Source of the DNA: Ferdinandcohnia sp047246645
GTDB taxonomy: Bacteria > Bacillota > Bacilli > Bacillales > Bacillaceae_L
DNA length: 64,000 bases
Direction: 5' to 3'
Assembly (NCBI RefSeq): GCF_047246645.1
Contig: NZ_JBFOKR010000002.1
Span: forward strand, 186,001-250,000
The notes under the pieces: generated by a model
Told to the model about the DNA's origin: nothing
Databases searched by the model: none
The model's input: the letters and a program-made list of their open reading frames with translations, nothing else
Position numbers and translations under genes: made by a program
Part shown: piece after piece, positions 1-8,049 of the stretch
Layout of the letters: each line of letters begins with the position of its first letter
Position numbering within the stretch: position 1 is the first letter of the stretch

Positions 1-376
1 CTACAAATATCACTTTTTCAAGTAAAGTCATATTTTCTCTTCCAGATGTATGATAGGTAATCGCATGTAAGATCTCCTGGTCTTGTATACCAACCTCAGT
101 TTTGACCAAATAAGCCCCTACAGGTGCGTGCCATAACTCTGTGTTATAAATTAATAAATCTGATGGCATTTTTTGATTAATAATAATTTGTTTCATTTCT
201 TCTTTATCTCGAAACTTTGCATAATCATGAAATATTGCTGCAGCCTCTGCTTTTTTAATATCAGCTCCATATTGTTCAGCCAAGCGGATTGCTGTTTCCA
301 TAACACCAAGCGTATGTTTATAACGATGTGATGTTAATTGTTTTTCTACAATTTCGAGTGCCCTCTCACGTTCCAT
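1..376 (-). CDS. yqeK: YqeK, HD-domain phosphohydrolase (3' part missing)
   Basis: The reading frame starts at ATG 376 and runs off the window start, leaving about 125 residues that begin MERERALEIVEKQL. An early His (SHRYKHTLGV) and the HD pair in the FHDYAK segment around residue 50 mark an HD metal-dependent hydrolase. The YqeK family cleaves diadenosine tetraphosphate symmetrically; that activity is family knowledge. It overlaps the end of nadD by 11 bases, so the two are translationally coupled, in the same order as B. subtilis. Later metal-binding residues probably lie partly outside the window. Confidence 0.9.
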   Translation of the reverse strand, partial: MERERALEIVEKQLTSHRYKHTLGVMETAIRLAEQYGADIKKAEAAAIFHDYAKFRDKEEMKQIIINQKMPSDLLIYNTELWHAPVGAYLVKTEVGIQDQEILHAITYHTSGRENMTLLEKVIFV

Positions 377-935
377 ACAAGTGGTTCTCCTCTATATAGT
401 TTCTTACTTTTTCAGGAAGTAAATACATTGTATTTCCCTCCTCTTTCAGTCTTTCTCTGATCATCGAAGAAGATATGTCGAGCTGAGGAACATCTACCTC
501 AAGAATAGGATACTTAGTAGGAAAAGCGTATCCTGGTCTTTTAACGCCCACAAAGGTAACAATTTTAAGCAATTCATCAATATTATGCCAATGAGGTAAG
601 TACTCTACCATATCTCCCCCGATGATAAAATAAAACGTTGTGTCCTTGTACATAATATGAAGCATTTTCATCGTTTCATATGTATATGACGGGCCATCTC
701 TTTCCAATTCGATCAGCTGTAATTTAAACTTCGACTGGTCCGAAATAGCTAAGGTCAGCATTTCTACCCGTTCTGAATTTGTAACATATTCTTTATGTTC
801 TTTATGTGGAGGAATATTATTTGGCATAAACCATACTTCTGACAGATTTAGCTTTGTCAGTACTTCAGAAGCGATAAACAAATGACCAATATGAGGTGGA
901 TTAAAGGTTCCACCAATAATACCGATATGGTTCAA
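366..935 (-). CDS. nadD: Nicotinate-nucleotide adenylyltransferase NadD
   Basis: NadD joins ATP and nicotinate mononucleotide to give deamido-NAD in cytosolic NAD synthesis. The N-terminus reads MNHIGIIGGTFNPPHIGH, with the nucleotidyltransferase HxGH motif at His15-His18, and the C-terminal ISSSMIRER (about 154-162) matches the second nucleotide-binding motif. I chose the TTG at 935 because a GGAGG sits 8 bases upstream and it gives 189 residues, the family's usual length. The frame stays open to another TTG at 953, which lacks a ribosome-binding site. Part of the yqeH-aroE-yqeI-nadD-yqeK operon. Confidence 0.95.
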   Translation of the reverse strand: MNHIGIIGGTFNPPHIGHLFIASEVLTKLNLSEVWFMPNNIPPHKEHKEYVTNSERVEMLTLAISDQSKFKLQLIELERDGPSYTYETMKMLHIMYKDTTFYFIIGGDMVEYLPHWHNIDELLKIVTFVGVKRPGYAFPTKYPILEVDVPQLDISSSMIRERLKEEGNTMYLLPEKVRNYIEENHLYGT

Positions 936-954
936 TGCACTTCCCTCCAGCAAA

Positions 955-1254
955 TTACTTTGATTTTGGTAACTCTAATTGTTTGTTTTCCTTCGATTCC
1001 TTATACAAAACAATTGTATTTCCAATTACCTGAACAAGCTCTGCCTTTGCACCATTACTAAGTTCTTCAGCCACTGTATCCCTGTCATCTTCGCAATTTT
1101 GCAGAACACTTACTTTTAGTAACTCACGTTTTTCTAAAGCATCTGCAATTTGCTTGATCATATTTTCGTTTACTCCACCCTTACCAACTTGAAAAATTGG
1201 GTCTAAATGGTGCGCTTTTGAACGCAAAAAGCGTTTTTGTTTCCCTGTTAGCAT
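955..1254 (-). CDS. yqeI: YhbY/CRM-domain RNA-binding protein YqeI
   Basis: A 99-residue protein consisting of one CRM (YhbY) fold, a small domain associated with pre-50S ribosomal subunits. The GKGGVNENMI segment at about residues 24-33 is the GxxG loop characteristic of the family. AGGAGG lies 5 bases before the ATG at 1254, and the gene overlaps the aroE stop by 7 bases. Together with yqeH upstream it places a ribosome-assembly function in this operon. The exact role in Bacillus is inferred from family homologs. Confidence 0.92.
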   Translation of the reverse strand: MLTGKQKRFLRSKAHHLDPIFQVGKGGVNENMIKQIADALEKRELLKVSVLQNCEDDRDTVAEELSNGAKAELVQVIGNTIVLYKESKENKQLELPKSK

Positions 1255-2093
1255 GTTTTACCTCCTAGTATGTTTGTAACTAATTTTTCCATTCGATCGG
1301 TATCCGGAAAGATTCCTGTCCATTTTTCAAAAGCAAGTGCTCCTTGATATACAAACATTCCCAGTCCGTTTTGCGTAAGTGCCCCTCTTTCTTTGGCCTC
1401 TAGCAGGAAACCGGTTTGCAATGGGTTATAAATTATATCACTAACGACTGACCCGTGTGCAATATTCTGAGTTGAAATTGGCAGTTCCTTTATATTGGGA
1501 TGCATCCCAACTGACGTTGTATTAATAATTACTTTATACGACCCAAGTTTGGCCTCGGCTTCTTCATAGGTTAAAGCAGTCGAACTCACTTCAAATCTAC
1601 AATCCTTTTGAATAGCTTCTGCTTTTTTTAGGGTTCTATTAACAATATCTATATTTTTTACACCGTTTGCAGCTAATGAGATAAATAATCCCCTTGCAGC
1701 ACCACCTGCGCCAATTAAAAGAACCTTAGAGTTGCGCAAATCCTCAATAGAAATTATTTTTGTAAGGGACATTAGATATCCTAAACCATCTGTGTTGTAT
1801 CCGATTAGTTTTCCATTATCATTTACAATAGTATTAACAGCACCGATATTTTCAGCAACTTCCTCAATTTCATCTAAGAATTCAATCACTGCGATTTTAT
1901 GTGGTATCGTAACATTCATACCCGCAATTCCTAGTGCTCTCATTCCATTAATAGCAGCTCCAACATTCCCATTCTCCACATGAAAAGCATGATAGCGACC
2001 TGAAAACTTATAAAATTGAAACAGGTCATTATGCATCAAAGGTGACATTGAATGAGAAATTGGGTTACCAATCACCCCATAAATTTTCTCCAT
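1248..2093 (-). CDS. aroE: Shikimate dehydrogenase AroE
   Basis: AroE reduces 3-dehydroshikimate to shikimate with NADPH in aromatic amino-acid synthesis. Visible motifs: shikimate-binding SHSMSP (residues 13-18), NVTIPHK with the catalytic Lys66, NTDGLGY (100-106) and the NADP-binding GAGGAARG (128-135). The ATG at 2093 gives 281 residues, close to the family norm, and a GGGTGA lies 4 bases upstream. An in-frame ATG at 2105 would add four residues but has no ribosome-binding site. It sits between yqeH and yqeI in the operon. Confidence 0.96.
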   Translation of the reverse strand: MEKIYGVIGNPISHSMSPLMHNDLFQFYKFSGRYHAFHVENGNVGAAINGMRALGIAGMNVTIPHKIAVIEFLDEIEEVAENIGAVNTIVNDNGKLIGYNTDGLGYLMSLTKIISIEDLRNSKVLLIGAGGAARGLFISLAANGVKNIDIVNRTLKKAEAIQKDCRFEVSSTALTYEEAEAKLGSYKVIINTTSVGMHPNIKELPISTQNIAHGSVVSDIIYNPLQTGFLLEAKERGALTQNGLGMFVYQGALAFEKWTGIFPDTDRMEKLVTNILGGKTC

Positions 2094-2124
2094 ATCCTCA
2101 CCCATTTTTTGTCTGTTTTTATCT

Positions 2125-3234
2125 TTAGATTAAAGATTTTCGAATAACAACTCCAACACCTTTTGGTACATGTGCAACAACTTTTGTTTGTGGTTCGTTA
2201 ATTGTTACCCAACCTAATCCGGAGAATACAATATCGGTTTTCGCCTCTTTAATCATAAATTCATGTGCCACTAAAGGTGGAAAGTTTTCAAGTTCCTCTT
2301 TACCTGGTGGCTGGAGTAAATCTCCAACATGTTTTTCGTATAACTCATCTGCGTTCTCTAGTTTAGTCCGATGTATATTTATAAGGTTTGATATATAGCA
2401 TACTAAAGATTGGCGTTTCCCACTTACAAAGTCTAATCTTGCAAGACCTCCGAAAAACAAGGTCTGACGTTCATTTAACTGAAACACCTTCGGTTTAATT
2501 TCTTTTTTGGGCGTTATGATCTTGAGTTCTTTACCTGAAACAAAATGTGCCATTTGGTGGTGATTAATGATACCTGGCGTATCGAATAAGGAATGTTCTT
2601 CATCCAGCGGAATATCAATTATATCAAGAGTAGTTCCTGGAAAATGTGAGGTAGTAATAATATCTTCGTCTTCTCCACCAAACTCCTTAATTAGTCTATT
2701 TATGAACGTAGACTTTCCTACATTTGTTGCACCGACAACGTATACATCCTTACCCTCCCGATAATGCTCGATTGCATCTGCTACTTCGTTAATACCAATT
2801 CCTTTTTCAGCACTTATTAACGTAACATCAACAGGATTTAATCCCAATTCCCTTGAAGCATCCTTCATCCAATTTATTAACTTATGATGCTTTAATGATT
2901 TTGGTAGTAAGTCAACTTTATTACCTACTAAAAGAATCTTGTTATTACCAACAAAACGATGCAGGCCAGGTAACCAGCTACCATTAAAATCAAAGATATC
3001 AACAATTTTTACAATTAGAGAATCAGTAGAACCAATACCATTTAATATCTTTAAGAAATCATCATCAGTTAACGATACATCTTGAACTTCATTATAATGC
3101 TTTAGTCTAAAACAACGTTGGCAGATAATCTTCTCTTTTTCCAAAGAAGATGGAGGAGCATAGCCTAATTTATCTCTATCCTCTGTCTGAATTTCAACCC
3201 CACAGCCAATACAACTTACTTTATTATCTTCCAC
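2125..3234 (-). CDS. yqeH: Circularly permuted ribosome-assembly GTPase YqeH
   Basis: A 369-residue GTPase needed for 30S subunit maturation in B. subtilis. An N-terminal four-Cys zinc finger (Cys8, Cys11, Cys38, Cys41) precedes a GTPase domain whose motifs run in permuted order: G4 NKVD at 105-108, G5-like SAEKG at 141-145, G1 GATNVGKST at 168-176, G2 PGTT near 200, G3 DTPG at 218-221. That order is diagnostic of the YqeH/YlqF/RsgA class. The C-terminal part is the YqeH-specific RNA-binding region. It starts 4 bases after yqeG ends. Confidence 0.96.
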   Translation of the reverse strand: MEDNKVSCIGCGVEIQTEDRDKLGYAPPSSLEKEKIICQRCFRLKHYNEVQDVSLTDDDFLKILNGIGSTDSLIVKIVDIFDFNGSWLPGLHRFVGNNKILLVGNKVDLLPKSLKHHKLINWMKDASRELGLNPVDVTLISAEKGIGINEVADAIEHYREGKDVYVVGATNVGKSTFINRLIKEFGGEDEDIITTSHFPGTTLDIIDIPLDEEHSLFDTPGIINHHQMAHFVSGKELKIITPKKEIKPKVFQLNERQTLFFGGLARLDFVSGKRQSLVCYISNLINIHRTKLENADELYEKHVGDLLQPPGKEELENFPPLVAHEFMIKEAKTDIVFSGLGWVTINEPQTKVVAHVPKGVGVVIRKSLI

Positions 3235-3238
3235 TCTA

Positions 3239-3754
3239 TTATTCCTCCCAATAAAGCATACCTCTTCGCTTCATCCACGATAGTAACCGTCTTTCTACTA
3301 GACGATTAAATTTCGTGAAAAACCCGTCTGTCTGAGCAACAGGTACCACAAGAATAGTATGTAACCCTGATCGATTACCGCCAAATACATCTGTTAGTAA
3401 TTGATCTCCAATCACAACTACTTCATCTTTTGATAATCCCATTTCCTTCATAGCTCGCTTAAAAGCACGAACCATCGGTTTTCGTGCTTCAAAGATAAAC
3501 GGTATCCCTAAAGGGTCAGCAAAGTCTTGCACTCGTTTTTCATTATTATTAGAAACAATTGTCACTGCAATTCCGTTAGCTTTAATTTCTTCAAACCATT
3601 TTTCAAGCTCAGGCGTTGCACTCGGACGATCCCATTCAACCAATGTATTATCTAAATCTGTAATGACACCTTTAATTCCACGCTTTTTTAATTCACTAGC
3701 AGATATGTCAAATATCGTTTTTACATGTTGGTTCGGTAAAAAAAAGTTTAGCAT
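3239..3754 (-). CDS. yqeG: YqeG, HAD-superfamily (subfamily IIIA) phosphatase
   Basis: A 171-residue HAD phosphatase with the nucleophile motif DLDNT at residues 33-37 and a late GDQLLTDV acidic motif around 117-124. YqeG is conserved at the head of the yqeH-nadD operon in Bacillaceae; its substrate is unknown to me. I chose the ATG at 3754 (MLNFFLPNQH) because GAGGTG lies 8 bases upstream and the length matches homologs; the frame remains open further upstream to 3799 without family similarity. Its promoter region faces the DnaA-box cluster. Confidence 0.93.
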   Translation of the reverse strand: MLNFFLPNQHVKTIFDISASELKKRGIKGVITDLDNTLVEWDRPSATPELEKWFEEIKANGIAVTIVSNNNEKRVQDFADPLGIPFIFEARKPMVRAFKRAMKEMGLSKDEVVVIGDQLLTDVFGGNRSGLHTILVVPVAQTDGFFTKFNRLVERRLLSWMKRRGMLYWEE

Positions 3755-4006
3755 TTCTACAACACCTCTTGTCCAATAAAAATAGGTCTTGTGTGGCAAT
3801 TAATGCAACACAATAAAAAATTAATAGTTTATCTTTCCTATAATAACGAATTTTTCTAGTTTCTACAAAATAATATGTAATTTATTTGTACTATATATTA
3901 TTTATTTGCTAGTTATCTCGATAAAAACGACAAACTTCAGCAAGTTCAGCAAAAAAAATAAAAAAATCAAAAAACTTTTCGACAAAAGTCAGTATATTTC
4001 AACAGT

Positions 4007-4105
4007 TGTGGATAAACTTATACACATTTTACACATTGATATACATAGATTTCCAATATTTATGAACAAAATACCCACAAGTTATCCACTGGTTTCTGTG
4101 GATAA
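4007..4105. promoter_or_regulatory. DnaA-box cluster between yqeG and sda
   Basis: Two perfect TGTGGATAA boxes (4007-4015 and 4097-4105), plus TTATACACA (4018-4026) and TTATCCACT (4082-4090), with a weaker TTTTACACA at 4027-4035, lie in under 100 bases of AT-rich DNA. In B. subtilis DnaA binds between yqeG and sda; it stimulates sda transcription and the region is one of the chromosomal DnaA-box clusters. The sequence therefore supports both sda control and possible DnaA titration here. The stretch 3800-4230 otherwise holds no gene. Confidence 0.85.
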
Positions 4106-4114
4106 CAAGAACGG

Positions 4115-4143
4115 TTGTTCTCTTTTATTTTTCGTGATAGAGT
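4115..4143 (+). promoter_or_regulatory. Candidate sigma-A promoter of sda
   Basis: A TTGTTC (4115-4120) is followed after 17 bases by TAGAGT (4138-4143), just downstream of the last DnaA box. The -10 match is only fair, so this is a tentative call; its placement next to the DnaA boxes is what favours it. Confidence 0.35.
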
Positions 4144-4238
4144 TAGGTTACTAACGAAGATTAACTTAAAAGTATATGACAGCATGAGATCAATTAGAAC
4201 GTAGCAACCCCTTAAATAGAATTTATTTTAGGAGGTGA

Positions 4239-4403
4239 ATGCCAACACATTGGCAGCCAGATATGAAAAAGTTATCAGATGAACTTCTTATCGAGTCTTA
4301 TTTCAAAGCAAGGAAACTAAAATTAAGTCCTGACTTTATTCATCTTATTGAAATCGAAATTCATCGTAGAGCATTAGGACATCGAATTAGAAATATATCG
4401 TAA
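4239..4403 (+). CDS. sda: Sda, sporulation checkpoint inhibitor of histidine kinase KinA
   Basis: The core MKKLSDELLIESYFKARKLK through LIEIEIHRRALGH matches the small helical-hairpin protein Sda, which binds the sporulation kinases KinA/KinB and blocks their autophosphorylation when replication is perturbed. Starting at ATG 4239, directly after GGAGGTGA, gives 54 residues. A second in-frame ATG at 4263 gives the classical 46-residue core but has no ribosome-binding site of its own. Spacing from GGAGG to 4239 is short (3 bases), so the start is not certain. DnaA boxes lie upstream and a terminator directly follows. Confidence 0.9.
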   Translation: MPTHWQPDMKKLSDELLIESYFKARKLKLSPDFIHLIEIEIHRRALGHRIRNIS

Positions 4404-4418
4404 CTGTGTTTTTTATAC

Positions 4419-4446
4419 AAAAGAGCCCTTAGGCTCTTTATTTTTT
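4419..4446. terminator. Bidirectional terminator between sda and psd
   Basis: AAAGAGCC, a short CTTA-type loop and GGCTCTTT, flanked by A and T runs on both sides, lie between the convergent ends of sda and psd. Confidence 0.85.
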
Positions 4447-5228
4447 TAGTTTGATTTATACCCTAATATTTCCCCTACTCTAACATTAGCTGATGATTTT
4501 ATCGTTGAATTAAGAGTAAAAGTGTCCTTTTCAAACAAGAGAACTACAGTTGAACCAAATGAGAAATATGCTACCTCTTCACCTTTAGAAACATTTTCAC
4601 TCTCATGAATGATTTCAATACTATTTACAAACATTGCACCAACTTTAACCATTGCAACATGGGTGCCATTTGAGTTGATTTCAGTAATAATTCGATAATT
4701 CTTCGATAATGGTTCCTTACCATATTTAAGACCGAGTTTATTTACTGGATAAGACTTGGTGCCTAACTCCCATTGCTTCGTAATAACCCCAGAAATTGGA
4801 CAATGAATTCTATGATAGTGACTTGGACTTAAATAAAGAATAAGAAAAGTACCTTCAATATACTTTTGAAGAGATTCTTCATCTCCAAGCATTTCAGAAA
4901 TCGAATATCGTTTACCTTTAACAACTATTTCTTTTGCTGGGGTAATACTCCCTGCTTCTTCGACTACTGCATCAACGGGACTTATGACACTTTCTTCGTG
5001 TTTATCAATTACTCTAAGATCCTTTTTTAATTTCCGGACAAATAATTCATGAAGGGTTTTATATTCTGTTATATTTTTTTCCATTTCAGATTGGTCAATA
5101 TTGTATATTTTCGCATAACTGGGAATAAGTATAGCACTAACTCGTGAATGCGAAAATTTCCTTAATATGGCTGATGACAGGCGGTGATTAGTCAATTCTA
5201 TTAAGAAACGATAAAGCCATTTTTGCAA
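4446..5228 (-). CDS. psd: Phosphatidylserine decarboxylase proenzyme
   Basis: Psd decarboxylates phosphatidylserine to phosphatidylethanolamine at the membrane. The 260-residue proenzyme carries the self-cleavage motif FGST, with Ser226 becoming the pyruvoyl group; the family motif is more often LGST. The conserved HYHRIHCPISG segment is near residue 137. The start is a TTG at 5228 with GGGGGA 8 bases upstream; the ATG at 5220 is out of frame. It is divergent from pssA, whose product makes its substrate, about 140 bases away. Confidence 0.95.
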   Translation of the reverse strand: MQKWLYRFLIELTNHRLSSAILRKFSHSRVSAILIPSYAKIYNIDQSEMEKNITEYKTLHELFVRKLKKDLRVIDKHEESVISPVDAVVEEAGSITPAKEIVVKGKRYSISEMLGDEESLQKYIEGTFLILYLSPSHYHRIHCPISGVITKQWELGTKSYPVNKLGLKYGKEPLSKNYRIITEINSNGTHVAMVKVGAMFVNSIEIIHESENVSKGEEVAYFSFGSTVVLLFEKDTFTLNSTIKSSANVRVGEILGYKSN

Positions 5229-5370
5229 AAAAGATTCCCCCTAATACACACAATTACTCTTTACTATAACAAATTTTACGAATAAAATAAGAGTATGTAA
5301 GCAATAATATATATTTTTTATCATATTTATTAACATCAAGTTAAGAACCCCTTATGAAAGGAGTGACGTA

Positions 5371-5910
5371 ATGTTTTTATTAGAATACTTAGATTCTACA
5401 ATAAAAAAGTTAAAAACACATACGGCAAATATATTAACCCTAGTTAACCTAAGTTTAGGTGGGTTTTCTATAATGTTTGCATTAAAAAATGAGCTTAATT
5501 TAAGTTTATTGTTGATATTTCTTGCAGCCTTAGCTGATCGATTTGATGGAATGGTTGCTCGCAAATTCAATATTGAATCAGAACTTGGTAAACAGCTTGA
5601 CTCAATGTGTGACATTATTTCCTTTGGTGTAGCACCTGCAGTATTATTATACCTTGGAGTTCTGCAAGAATTCGGTGCACCAGGAATGTTTTTTACAGTT
5701 TTTTATATAGGATGCGGAGCATTTCGTTTGGCTAAATTCAATATTAGCGATAATAAAGGATTTTTTATCGGCTTACCAATTACCGCAGCTGGTTGCTTAT
5801 TAACCCTAAGTTATTTAGCAATTCCTTATATAGCACCACACTATTTCATTTATCTTATCATAGCTTTATCCTTCCTGATGGTTGGCACGTTTAAACTCAA
5901 AAAGGTGTAA
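5371..5910 (+). CDS. pssA: CDP-diacylglycerol-serine O-phosphatidyltransferase
   Basis: An integral membrane enzyme making phosphatidylserine from CDP-diacylglycerol and serine. The full CDP-alcohol phosphatidyltransferase signature is present: Asp56, Asp59-Gly60, Ala63-Arg64, Gly73, Asp77 and Asp81. The rest of the 179 residues is hydrophobic with several membrane segments, matching the B. subtilis-type short PssA. AAAGGAG precedes the ATG. With psd on the opposite strand it forms a compact phosphatidylethanolamine locus. Confidence 0.95.
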   Translation: MFLLEYLDSTIKKLKTHTANILTLVNLSLGGFSIMFALKNELNLSLLLIFLAALADRFDGMVARKFNIESELGKQLDSMCDIISFGVAPAVLLYLGVLQEFGAPGMFFTVFYIGCGAFRLAKFNISDNKGFFIGLPITAAGCLLTLSYLAIPYIAPHYFIYLIIALSFLMVGTFKLKKV

Positions 5911-5974
5911 CAATCCACAAATTTGGTTGTTATAAACCCCAAACATTACTCGGAAAGTACTAAATCCCAGAAAA

Positions 5975-6010
5975 AAGCACCAATCCGAAAAAAGGATTGG
6001 TGCTTCTGCT
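5975..6010. terminator. Bidirectional terminator between pssA and pepF-like gene
   Basis: A perfect 12-bp stem, AAGCACCAATCC (5975-5986) and GGATTGGTGCTT (5994-6005), with a short loop, lies between the convergent 3' ends. Confidence 0.85.
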
Positions 6011-6020
6011 TTATCGACTA

Positions 6021-7814
6021 TTATTTTGTTAATTCTAAGAACTCTTCAACATCTTTTACAGAAAGCTTAACAGCTTTTTCCCAGAAATCACGCTGAGTTA
6101 AGTCTACACTAAGATGCTTAGTAGCCAGGTCTTCAACTGTCATGCTAGCGGTATCTTTTAATAAGGCAATGTATTTTTCCTCATAGTCAGTGCCTTCTTC
6201 AAGTGCTTTTGCATATATACCAAGAGAGAACAAGTATCCAAACGTATATGGGAAGTTATAGAATGGTACACCTGTAATATAGAAATGCATTTTAGATGCC
6301 CAGAAATGTGGATGATACTGATCTAACGCACCACAATATGCTTCTTGCTGCGCCTCTTCCATTAGTTCATTTAGGCGCTCAGTGCTAACTATTCCTTGTT
6401 TTCTTTCATCATAGAATCTTGTTTCAAACAAGAATCGAGCATGGATGTTCATATAGAAAGCAACGCTTCTTTGAATTTTATCCTCTAATAGAGCAATCTT
6501 TTCTTCCTTAGTATTTGCATTTTTAACTGATGCATCTGCAACAATCATTTCCGCAAACGTAGAAGCTGTTTCTGCAACATTCATTGCATAGCTACGGTTT
6601 AGAGTATGTACTCCTGCCATTGCATGTTGATGGAAAGCATGTCCAAGTTCATGTGCAAGTGTAGAAACATTTGAAGGAGTACCTGAAAAAGTCATAAAAA
6701 TACGTGACTGGTCACTTTCAGGAAAGCTTGTACAAAATCCACCTGGTCTTTTCCCTGGACGGTCTTCTGCTTCAATCCAATTGTCTTCAAATGCCGTTTT
6801 TGTAAATGCGGTTAATTTCGGGCCAAACTTAGAAAATTGATCTAAAATAAACTCTGCACCTTCTTGGTACGATACTTTACTTTCAGCTTGACCAACCGGT
6901 GCATCTAAATCATACCAACTTAGTTTTTCAAGACCTAAAAGTTGAGCTTTACGATCTAAGTACTCAACAAAAGACGCCTTGTTTTCAGTAATAACGCTCC
7001 ACATTGTATCGAGAGTTTGCTTAGACATTCTGTTAATATCAAGCGGCTCTTGTAATACATTATCCCAGCCTCGTGCTTTATACACATTAAGGCGGAAGCC
7101 TCCAAGATGGTTTAGCGCATTTCCAATGTAATCAGTATGATCATCCCAAGCCTTTTCCCAGTTTTCAAACATTGTTTTACGAACATCACGATCAGAACTA
7201 GAAAATTTATTAAATGCTTGTCCAACAGAAAGTTGCTTTGTTTCTCCGTTTTCTTCAAAAGGAACCTTTATATTACCTACAACAGTATTATAAAGCTGCC
7301 CCCAAGCATGGTAACCATCTACACCAAGTGAGTTTATTAAATTTTCTTGTTCAAGTGTTAATTTATCTTTTGCTCTTGTGCGTCTTTCCTCTAATACATA
7401 AGCCAGTTCACTAAATGGTTCCTCTGCTAAAAGACCTTCCCAAACACTATTTTCGATGCTAATTAATTTTTGATCAAATGCAGTCAACACTGATTGAAGT
7501 TGTGCATTTAATTGGGTTGTTTTTCCTTGCAATAAATTAGCTTGTTTATCAGTTGTATCTTGAGCAGTTAAACAGCTCACAAAAGCCCCCACTTGTCGTA
7601 GCTTTTTAAATGAAGATTGAAATGCATTTATGATGTTGAGTAATCCTTCTTTATCACTCTCGGTGGTTGGTGGTGTAAATCCATCAACTAAAGCATTAAA
7701 TTCACTAATTTCTTTTTGGAGCTCTTCTAAAAATGAATGAAAAGCAGGTGAACTACTCCCACCCTCAAAGAATACTTCTAAATCCCATGTTTGTTCATAT
7801 GTAGTTGTTGTCAT
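6021..7814 (-). CDS. M3-family oligoendopeptidase (PepF-like)
   Basis: A 597-residue cytosolic zinc metallopeptidase of the thimet/oligoendopeptidase F class, which degrades short peptides. The zinc site HELGH is at residues 388-392, followed by the M3 helix NVAETASTFAE near 412-422 that supplies the third ligand. No signal peptide or membrane segment is visible. Length fits the ~600-residue subgroup that includes B. subtilis YusX rather than the longer Lactococcus PepF. A single-gene unit divergent from the gerA-type operon; AAAGGGG precedes the ATG. Confidence 0.93.
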   Translation of the reverse strand: MTTTTYEQTWDLEVFFEGGSSSPAFHSFLEELQKEISEFNALVDGFTPPTTESDKEGLLNIINAFQSSFKKLRQVGAFVSCLTAQDTTDKQANLLQGKTTQLNAQLQSVLTAFDQKLISIENSVWEGLLAEEPFSELAYVLEERRTRAKDKLTLEQENLINSLGVDGYHAWGQLYNTVVGNIKVPFEENGETKQLSVGQAFNKFSSSDRDVRKTMFENWEKAWDDHTDYIGNALNHLGGFRLNVYKARGWDNVLQEPLDINRMSKQTLDTMWSVITENKASFVEYLDRKAQLLGLEKLSWYDLDAPVGQAESKVSYQEGAEFILDQFSKFGPKLTAFTKTAFEDNWIEAEDRPGKRPGGFCTSFPESDQSRIFMTFSGTPSNVSTLAHELGHAFHQHAMAGVHTLNRSYAMNVAETASTFAEMIVADASVKNANTKEEKIALLEDKIQRSVAFYMNIHARFLFETRFYDERKQGIVSTERLNELMEEAQQEAYCGALDQYHPHFWASKMHFYITGVPFYNFPYTFGYLFSLGIYAKALEEGTDYEEKYIALLKDTASMTVEDLATKHLSVDLTQRDFWEKAVKLSVKDVEEFLELTK

Positions 7815-8049
7815 ATCAAAAAAACCCCTTTCGTTATGTACAAGCTAAAAAAATATTTAGATTACCTAAATATTTTATAAGTTTTATTATAATAGCATTT
7901 TTAGAATATTTCTATCAATTTAGAAAAAACAATTGTATTTTCCAAAGTTTTGTCTGTTTTGCATTATTTTCAACTATTGGTGGAAAACTTAGGTAAACCT
8001 TTTTTATCAATAGTACTTGTCCTAAGGAAAACTCACTGGAGCTGTAAAT

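Noticed and set aside
3906..4154. 82-codon plus-strand frame in the yqeG-sda gap
   Set aside because: It covers the DnaA boxes, is Lys/Ile/Asn-rich as expected from AT-rich DNA, and has no ribosome-binding site or family resemblance.
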